Shown: positions 58,120-64,000 of the stretch, piece by piece
Layout: the number at the start of each line of letters is the position of its first letter
Position numbering within the stretch: the stretch's first letter is position 1
DNA from: Rubripirellula tenax
GTDB taxonomy: Bacteria; Planctomycetota; Planctomycetia; Pirellulales; Pirellulaceae
Assembly: GCF_007860125.1 (NCBI RefSeq)
Contig: NZ_SJPW01000005.1
Coordinates: 494,065-558,064 of the forward strand
Direction of reading: 5' to 3'
DNA length: 64,000 nucleotides
Position numbers and translations under genes: made by a program
The notes under the pieces: model-generated
The model's input: the letters and a program-made list of their open reading frames with translations, nothing else
Database searches by the model: none
What the model was told of the DNA's origin: nothing

Positions 58120-58326
58120 TCAGACTGTCCGCAGGTACGCTGATGAGACGATTCCAGCAAACAGGTCGCTGTTCCGTCCAAGCTGAATGGTGGCGACACC
58201 GGTCTTCTCGAAATAGTCCAAGCGGATTTCTTTAGATTCCGATACGGTCGGCGTAAACGCTCTACTGAGCAATTGCCTCTGCGGTTGCAAACGAAATGCG
58301 CCCGCTTCGCCCCTCGTCGCTGACAT
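58120..58326 (-). pseudogene. Orphan PA14-domain fragment
   Basis: A 68-codon frame ends in a near-copy of part of the PA14 domain of the large protein at 58370: QPQRQ, a TFTP-like turn, then IRLDYFEKTGVATIQLG and an SSAYL end, against IRLEYFEKTGAATVQLG and STEYL in the intact copy. Only the second half of a PA14 domain is present and no leader precedes it. It looks like the remnant of a duplicated, mostly deleted gene, although a small expressed protein cannot be ruled out. Confidence 0.6.
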
Positions 58327-58369
58327 GGATTGTTTTCAAACAGCGTGGTTGACTAGCGTTGGCATCTTT

Positions 58370-61300
58370 TCATTCAAGCATGTGCGTTGAATAGTTAAGT
58401 TCGACATCGACCATATGCATTTGAAGCGCTCTTTCGGTCGCGTTGCCAGTCATCCAACCGACTTGGTCGTTCAACAAGAAAGCATCATCACCGCGGTGCA
58501 AGTGGTGATCTTGTGTGATCAGCTTCGCTTCTTGCAATGCTTGGCCGCAGTCGTCGATGACCAAGCCATAGACGCCTTGAAACGTTTCCGTCGAGCCAGC
58601 AACTTCCCATTGTTCCCACAAGACGATGTTCTTGTCCTCACCGACACGCACCATTTTCGGACGCTCCGCATGAAGACCAGATTCGGAAGAATACGCGGTT
58701 AACCATCGAAGTCTGTTCTCGTGAACTTCGCCATTTGATGTCACGGTCAGTCGATCCGGAAGGCTTGGATCAATGCTGCCGTCTTCTTTGCTGAAGCGAG
58801 TGATGGCCAAGTTGCGTGGCCCGCTGATCAATTCCGCTTGATCAGAGAGCGGTTCGGTCGTGCTCGTGTTTTCCGTTGAGAATATGGCCATGTGGCCGTA
58901 ACTTGAGTCGGCCACCGCTACGATGTCACCAAGCCTAGTCCTTGTATTATTTTCTCCCAGATCTCCCTTGATATCAAAGAGCGGCAAAGATTTGCTTTGA
59001 GTGTTTCCTGATTGCGTTTCGTAATCGCTCCCGACGACAATGGAGCGTGGATAGGCGTCGCCAAGGTGCGTTTCAAGCATTCCCTCGCCATCGTGAAGCA
59101 AACGTTGGTCGAATGAGTGACTAGCCCAGATCGTACTGACTCGCGTGACTTCACCATTGTCTGCATCAAGTCGTGTTGACCTTGCCATCTGATGTCGCAC
59201 TCCAGCAATATTCCAATCGGGATCTGTGTTCGAGCTGTGTACAATCGCTACTTCGCCACCTCCCACGGCAAGCCGTGAGCTACCCGCGACCATCGGATTC
59301 ACTATCATCAGAGCATTTTCGTCTGCTTCTTTCCGAGCAGTATCTAAATCAGTATTGAATAGAACGTCTCCCTTATCGTCCAGCTTGACGACCCGCACCA
59401 CATCGGTCCGGTAGGTCTCCAACGCTGGAAAGGTTGCATTGACACGGGAGTTTTCGTCTACACCAGTCGCATAGTAGCGGTTGCCCTCTTCGTCGGTGTC
59501 CAAGCCCATGATTCGATCCAGCATCGGCAGGTCATTTCGGATTTGGTCAATCGCATACCCATCGGGTGTGGGCACAACGCGGAACAAAACTGCATCCCAC
59601 TCTGTTTCCGGATCGTAGTCTCGTGCAAGAACGTCAAGCGAATCACCGTTGGATGAGACAATAATCTCAGGGGTCTTTCCGTAGTTGCCTGCCCAGCTTG
59701 CAGGCCCCGTTAGGTCCTGTTCATTTGCGTCGAATGGGATGAGGACGTTTGAAACCGAAAGATGTTTTAGCCCGTTGACATCTTCGGGGATGGAGGGATT
59801 TTGCGAGGATGGCGTTTGTCGGTCATCTAACGGCTTCAGGTATTCCGTCGAAATGACACCGTCAAACAAACTATTGGCCCATCCGAGCTGCACTGTTGCT
59901 GCACCGGTTTTCTCGAAGTACTCAAGACGGATTGATCTGGGGCCAGTGGCGGATGGCGTGAAGGTTCCAGTGACCGTTTGTCGTTGCGGTTGCCATGAAT
60001 CAATTACAAGCTCGTCGCCGATCCAGAGGCGCACTCCGTCGTCGGCAAACAGATTGAATGTGTACTGCTCGAGTGTGGGGAAGAAGATGTCGCCTTCCCA
60101 TCTGGCGTTGAAGTAGTCGGCTGAGACAATGTCGACTGGCTTGCCGAGCCCCCACTCGTGATCGACGGTTGCTTCGAATCGCTGCTCAATGATTTGCGGG
60201 GCTACCTCGCCTGGAAAACCAGGCATGTAGCTTGCGAGCAATCCACCACCGCCGAACTGTTCTCGGCCAGCCAGATCGAAGTCCTCAAACCGACGTGAGT
60301 AGTTCACCGTGTCCCATTTGTACTGGTTGACGAAGCGATCATGGAGATCTTCGCCCGCAGCGATGCTTGCGGAGTCGACAAGGTTGCTAATGGCTGAGTC
60401 AACGTCGGTCATGTCGGGTCGCTGGGCGACTTCTTGCCAAAAACGCTTCAAAAACTCCAGTTCGCCGTAGTCGCGTGCTAGATCAAGCATGATTTCGGCG
60501 AAGTAATCCATCGTTCCCACGTTGCCGCCGGCGGTCGATGGATCGTTGTAAAGCGAACCTTCAAAATCCAAAAACACGCTGTCGAAAGTCGCTTCGGGAT
60601 TTGCTTTGTAGTTCGTCAGCCAGCGGTCCATGGAAGCTCGGAATTCCGGCGTGCCAGCGCCGTCTTGTGGCCCGCTGAATGGGATATCTGCAAACTCACT
60701 GATGGCCCGTTCCATCAATATCGGAAAGCCGTTGACCATAAAGTCACCCGATCCACGAGTGGATCGGTCTTGACGCAGTTCGTTGAACTCAAGCTTGGAT
60801 TGGTAGAACCAAAAGTTACGTCCCATCTCGTAGAAGAAGATGTGGTCTGGTTTGCCCGTTTCCGCGGACTCAATGACGGCGTTGTCAAAGAAGTCGGTGT
60901 CGATTTCGATACCACGAGCACCGAGATAACCGCACCCCGCGCCACAGGTTTGATCGACTTGAGCGATGATGGTCTTCCCAATTGAAAGCCCATTGTCGAC
61001 AGGATCACGTCCAGTGGTTTCGCGGTAAATTTCGTAGCCGCGATCAATTTGGCGAATCAATCTGTTGATGTCATTCTGGGCGAGGTCAGGGGACTTCGCC
61101 AGTAAAATAACGTGCTCACCTTCGTAGGCGTAGAGAGATGATTGTTCGCCTTGGAATGATGTATATTCAACCAGATCCGGTGCTTCGGCGGGCGGATTGA
61201 GCTGGCTGTGCAGAAAGTTGATTACCTGTAAGGCATCAAGCGCGGAGATGTGACCGTCTCGTGAGACATCCGCTAGCCAATCGAATTCTGCTTCGATGGG

Positions 61301-62479
61301 GCCTGCATCTGTCGAATTCTGGTTGATAGCGTTGATTACATGCAACGCGTCGACTGCGGAAACCCAACCATCGTTGTTGACATCGTACCGCTGTTCATTT
61401 GCGGAGTCCTGTCGGTCCTGCGAAATAAACTGAACCGATTCGGTGTTCGCAATCGCTCCGATGGTTGCTGCCAATGATCGCTCGACGACCAAACTGTCAT
61501 CATCCCCGCCGAGATCAATCACCACGCGGTCAACATCGCTGAAGGTAAGTTCACGATCGCCATCTTGAATCGTGAGTGAAGACGAGTCACCCGCAAGTGA
61601 GATATCGTCTTTTCTTTCTGTACCAGTGATCACGAGTTCGGAAATGGTTCTTCCTGCTTCGATTCGCTCACGTCTTGCGGCTTCAACTTGGCTGACTGGG
61701 ACGATTGGTGGTTGTTCGGAATCACCTGAGTTCGAATTAGCGATCACACGAATGTCATCGAGCTGCCTTCTCATCGGCGTTGCGGGGTCAACGCCTCGCA
61801 TGGTAATCGGACCTCCGACCCAAAAACTCTCAGGACGATCAGCAATTGAATCAGCCCATGTCATTCCTTCGCGTCGGATCTCTTCGTATCCATTCACCCA
61901 CACTACGAGCGAACCATCGGACTGCCCCGGAGTGTTGAATGTGACGTTGTAACGAATGTCGATCCATTCTTCTGGCGAAAGCATGAACTCAAAGCGGTCA
62001 GTCGTGCCGTTCTTCTCCGCGTAAAACACTAGCTGGTAGTAGCTGCTCCCGTCCGCGTTTCGGTAAGCATGTAGCTCGTTTTGAAAATTGTGTAGCGTGG
62101 GTGCTCCCACCGGCGCGATGAGCCTAGATAGTTTGACACCGACAAAGTCATGCGCCGACGACGAGTCTCTTGGGATATCATCGGGGAACCTGACTCGGAA
62201 AGAAAGTTCGACCGAGTCAACTGCACCGAAGGTACTGCCTAGCAGCGTGCCAGTCTCATTCCGATCGAAAGTCGATTGGTATGCGAACTCACCAGGGGAA
62301 ACCTCCGCGATCCCGTGCGAAACGGCGTTGGAATAAACCGGATTGAATCCATCCAGCGATTGATCCTGGAAATCCTCCGAAATCAGGACATCGCCCGCGA
62401 ACAGCTCGCGAGAGCAAAGCTTCTCTAGCAAGAGTCGTTTTGGTTTGGGTTTTCTCGTTTTCGGCTTACGGGTCAACAT
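58370..62479 (-). CDS. Giant surface protein with dockerin, zincin-like and PA14 domains
   Basis: The ATG at 62479 begins a very basic leader followed by LLLEKLCSRELFAGD, a form of the planctomycete LExR-type export motif; total 1369 residues. Regions: ~30-260, concanavalin/lyase-like beta domain; ~365-430, a dockerin type I pair (DVNNDGWVSAVDALHVINAI, then DVSRDGHISALDALQVINFL); ~440-760, a zincin-like part in which the expected HExxH reads YEMGR (~residue 553), so it is probably not a working protease; ~770-880, a PA14 domain (FNLFADDGVRLWIGDEL, IRLEYFEKTGAATVQLGW); ~920-1369, a beta-rich, possibly propeller-like region. PA14 domains bind glycans. It looks like an extracellular glycan-binding or degrading protein. 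No partner cohesin is visible in the window. Confidence 0.75.
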   Translation of the reverse strand: MLTRKPKTRKPKPKRLLLEKLCSRELFAGDVLISEDFQDQSLDGFNPVYSNAVSHGIAEVSPGEFAYQSTFDRNETGTLLGSTFGAVDSVELSFRVRFPDDIPRDSSSAHDFVGVKLSRLIAPVGAPTLHNFQNELHAYRNADGSSYYQLVFYAEKNGTTDRFEFMLSPEEWIDIRYNVTFNTPGQSDGSLVVWVNGYEEIRREGMTWADSIADRPESFWVGGPITMRGVDPATPMRRQLDDIRVIANSNSGDSEQPPIVPVSQVEAARRERIEAGRTISELVITGTERKDDISLAGDSSSLTIQDGDRELTFSDVDRVVIDLGGDDDSLVVERSLAATIGAIANTESVQFISQDRQDSANEQRYDVNNDGWVSAVDALHVINAINQNSTDAGPIEAEFDWLADVSRDGHISALDALQVINFLHSQLNPPAEAPDLVEYTSFQGEQSSLYAYEGEHVILLAKSPDLAQNDINRLIRQIDRGYEIYRETTGRDPVDNGLSIGKTIIAQVDQTCGAGCGYLGARGIEIDTDFFDNAVIESAETGKPDHIFFYEMGRNFWFYQSKLEFNELRQDRSTRGSGDFMVNGFPILMERAISEFADIPFSGPQDGAGTPEFRASMDRWLTNYKANPEATFDSVFLDFEGSLYNDPSTAGGNVGTMDYFAEIMLDLARDYGELEFLKRFWQEVAQRPDMTDVDSAISNLVDSASIAAGEDLHDRFVNQYKWDTVNYSRRFEDFDLAGREQFGGGGLLASYMPGFPGEVAPQIIEQRFEATVDHEWGLGKPVDIVSADYFNARWEGDIFFPTLEQYTFNLFADDGVRLWIGDELVIDSWQPQRQTVTGTFTPSATGPRSIRLEYFEKTGAATVQLGWANSLFDGVISTEYLKPLDDRQTPSSQNPSIPEDVNGLKHLSVSNVLIPFDANEQDLTGPASWAGNYGKTPEIIVSSNGDSLDVLARDYDPETEWDAVLFRVVPTPDGYAIDQIRNDLPMLDRIMGLDTDEEGNRYYATGVDENSRVNATFPALETYRTDVVRVVKLDDKGDVLFNTDLDTARKEADENALMIVNPMVAGSSRLAVGGGEVAIVHSSNTDPDWNIAGVRHQMARSTRLDADNGEVTRVSTIWASHSFDQRLLHDGEGMLETHLGDAYPRSIVVGSDYETQSGNTQSKSLPLFDIKGDLGENNTRTRLGDIVAVADSSYGHMAIFSTENTSTTEPLSDQAELISGPRNLAITRFSKEDGSIDPSLPDRLTVTSNGEVHENRLRWLTAYSSESGLHAERPKMVRVGEDKNIVLWEQWEVAGSTETFQGVYGLVIDDCGQALQEAKLITQDHHLHRGDDAFLLNDQVGWMTGNATERALQMHMVDVELNYSTHMLE

Positions 62480-62767
62480 GGCTGTCCTCGGTGATTTCGG
62501 GCGGATACACCGTGGGGACACGGTTACCGAATGACCGCTGCGCGACAATCCTGAAATTGTTCCTGAGATTTCTCCTCGTTCGTTCGTTTGATAGCAGTTT
62601 GTGGCTATCTCTACCGGTTTTCCAGACCGTCAAAAAATCCGTGGATTTCATTAATTCGCCGCGCAGTGACACCCCACTTAGGTTGTTCCAATCCTGAATC
62701 AGCCAGATTTCGATCGCATGGGGCGCATTCCGAAATCGGCGTCACGCAAATGCTGTAAACTGCCGGT

Positions 62768-63898
62768 TCAAGTTGCTGTGTTATGAGCGTCTTCAGTTTT
62801 GCAGCTCATCAATTGTGGGGTCCAGCGGTAGTCATCGGTGGCCGTCCTTCGTCGGAAGTCGCTTAGGTTTCTCATCGCTTGGCCCCATTGATCTGGTATG
62901 ACTTGGCAGCGAACCTACAACATCGATTCGGCATACTCAGCCTTCCAAAACATTGCGTTGCTTTTCAATCGCAAATTGATCACTCGGCGGATACTACTTT
63001 CAATCGCACCACTGCCGCAGGGTAAACCTTTCGCTCGGAATGAGACGTAACTCAGACGTCCCGTTTCTCCATGACGCCTCAGGTACGCGAGCTCAGTCTC
63101 AAGCTCGGCGATTGGTTTCTCCTCACACTGAAGTCCCGAGAGTTCTTCAACGACTTGACGCCATTGCGAAGTAGCGTTCGGTGCTGACGATACAACGGGT
63201 TGCGTTCGTCTTTGGATAACCCCTGTGCCGCCAACGCCTGGGAGATATGGTGCACCCCGTGGCAACAGTCGAGCACCTCAGTCGTCGGCAGTTCGTCAAG
63301 CCCGGCCAGACGCGAGATCGCCTCGATCCGATCCCAGATCCAAGGAGCCCCGCCGGCAACAAACGTCACGCTTTCCGCTTTGGCCGCACCGAGACGATGA
63401 AGGTGCATGGCAATCATTTCTGCGATCGCGTCGGGACCGAGAAGCGTTAGGTCGATCGTCGCTTTGGTCTGCTTGACCATTTTTCCGGCGTCGTCATGAA
63501 TAAAGTTGGTGACTAGCTTCGGTTCACGCCAGTCCGTCGGATACGTGCGTTTGGCTTTCTTGCGAGAGCGTCCTGGTGCGTCGTCTATTAAGAGCCCGTC
63601 TTCGTTGACCCGCTCGGCCATCGTGGTTTTCACCGCCATTTGACCGCGTATTTTCATTCTTCCTCCATCGATCTGCACTGAAACTCGCTTTCCCACCAGC
63701 TCATCGCCAGCGGGAAGCTTTCCTTCTCGCATCAACTCAATCCAGTGCTTTCGCATCGCCAGTAAACCTTCACCACACTGGTATGCCACGCGTTTGACCG
63801 CCTTGGCGTCAAGTTCAACGCCTTCACGCTGGAGTTCTTTGTGCGCGAAGTCGATCGAAGGACAGAGAGCAACTTTCCTAGCGACTCGGCTCTGTAAT
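62768..63898 (-). pseudogene. Broken DDE transposase (ISKra4-like)
   Basis: The coding remnant reads from 63898, where it lacks its N-terminus (first readable residues GLQSRVARKVA), through VSVQIDGGRMKIRG, DWREPKLVTNF, TEVLDCCHGVHHIS. A frameshift near 63160 then moves it to the frame with RQVVEELSG and LPCGSGAIESSIRRV. A TAG at 62915-62917 interrupts it, yet the same frame goes on with CQVIPDQWGQAMRNLSDF to a TGA at 62768-62770. The family call rests on the GSGAIESS and WREPK segments and is moderate. At 63898/63899 it abuts the second esterase copy. Between this remnant and 62479, about 290 bases hold no gene. Confidence 0.75.
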
Positions 63899-64000
63899 CC
63901 AGTCGTTACGCCGCCGCCATCACCGTGTCGGGCCCGGTCGATCCCAAGAGCGTGGTCGGAAAAATCAATGCTCCGATCCGAGCCTGGGTTGGTGAAAACG
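63899..64000 (+). repeat. Right copy of the direct repeat: internal part of a second esterase gene
   Basis: Ungapped match to 46537-46638 with one change that turns Lys into Asn (KINAPIRAW). The reading frame stays open to the window end (SVVGKINAPIRAWVGEN). The 5' part of this copy, including leader and active-site Ser, is absent, because the transposase remnant lies directly upstream. It is probably a 5'-truncated esterase duplicate. Confidence 0.9.

Overview
The window looks like chromosome of a planctomycete of the Rhodopirellula/Pirellulaceae type. This rests on gene content, not on a database search. It has two pairs of planctomycete cytochrome (PSCyt1)/DUF1549/DUF1553 proteins with DUF1501 partners, three Ser/Thr-kinase-type proteins, an ECF-sigma-like protein beside a kinase, secreted proteins with Calx-beta, FG-GAP, dockerin and PA14 modules, and a TIGR03546/TIGR03545 pair. 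No rRNA, tRNA or CRISPR array was seen.

Layout. 0-8.2 kb: a 5'-incomplete serine hydrolase, a glycine-zipper protein, nrdR, a bacterial PH-domain protein, a GYF_2/zinc-ribbon protein, a Cys-rich outer-membrane barrel candidate, a protein with an isolated pilus/secretin N-domain, and a SpoU-type RNA methyltransferase. 8.3-17.8 kb: a YghO-like acyltransferase, a ketosynthase-fold protein without its active-site Cys, the first cytochrome/DUF1501 pair, valine-pyruvate aminotransferase (avtA) and a Tat-exported hydroxypyruvate-isomerase-like protein. 18.1-31.6 kb: an AP2-like DNA-binding protein, an AddA/AddB-like helicase-nuclease operon, the TIGR03546/03545 pair, a YpfJ-type metallopeptidase, an acyltransferase-3 protein, and an amidohydrolase/RlmM-like operon. 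31.7-46.8 kb: a kinase with a Cache-like sensor, a YjhG/YagF-type xylonate dehydratase, the second cytochrome/DUF1501 pair, a small membrane protein, a degenerate kinase, gpmI, a glucose-6-phosphate-isomerase-like protein, trpA and a secreted esterase.

46.8-63.9 kb is accessory DNA. It reads as more AT-rich than the rest. It holds an ISAs1-type transposase, an operon of a Calx-beta/FG-GAP surface protein and an ECF-sigma-like protein with a long C-terminal extension, a divergent membrane Ser/Thr kinase, an outer-membrane barrel candidate, a Sel1-type lipoprotein, an unknown exported protein, an orphan PA14 fragment, a 1369-residue dockerin/PA14 surface protein, and a broken transposase. It is bracketed by a direct repeat: 102 bp of the esterase gene at 46537-46638 recur with a single mismatch at 63899-64000, abutting the broken transposase and running off the window end. 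The sigma/kinase/barrel/surface-protein group is the best candidate for an uncharacterised regulated cell-surface system.

Three hairpin-type repeats lie outside the island: 10971-11063, 43613-43694 and 45869-45997. The last has perfect 14-bp terminal inverted repeats and supplies the trpA stop codon.
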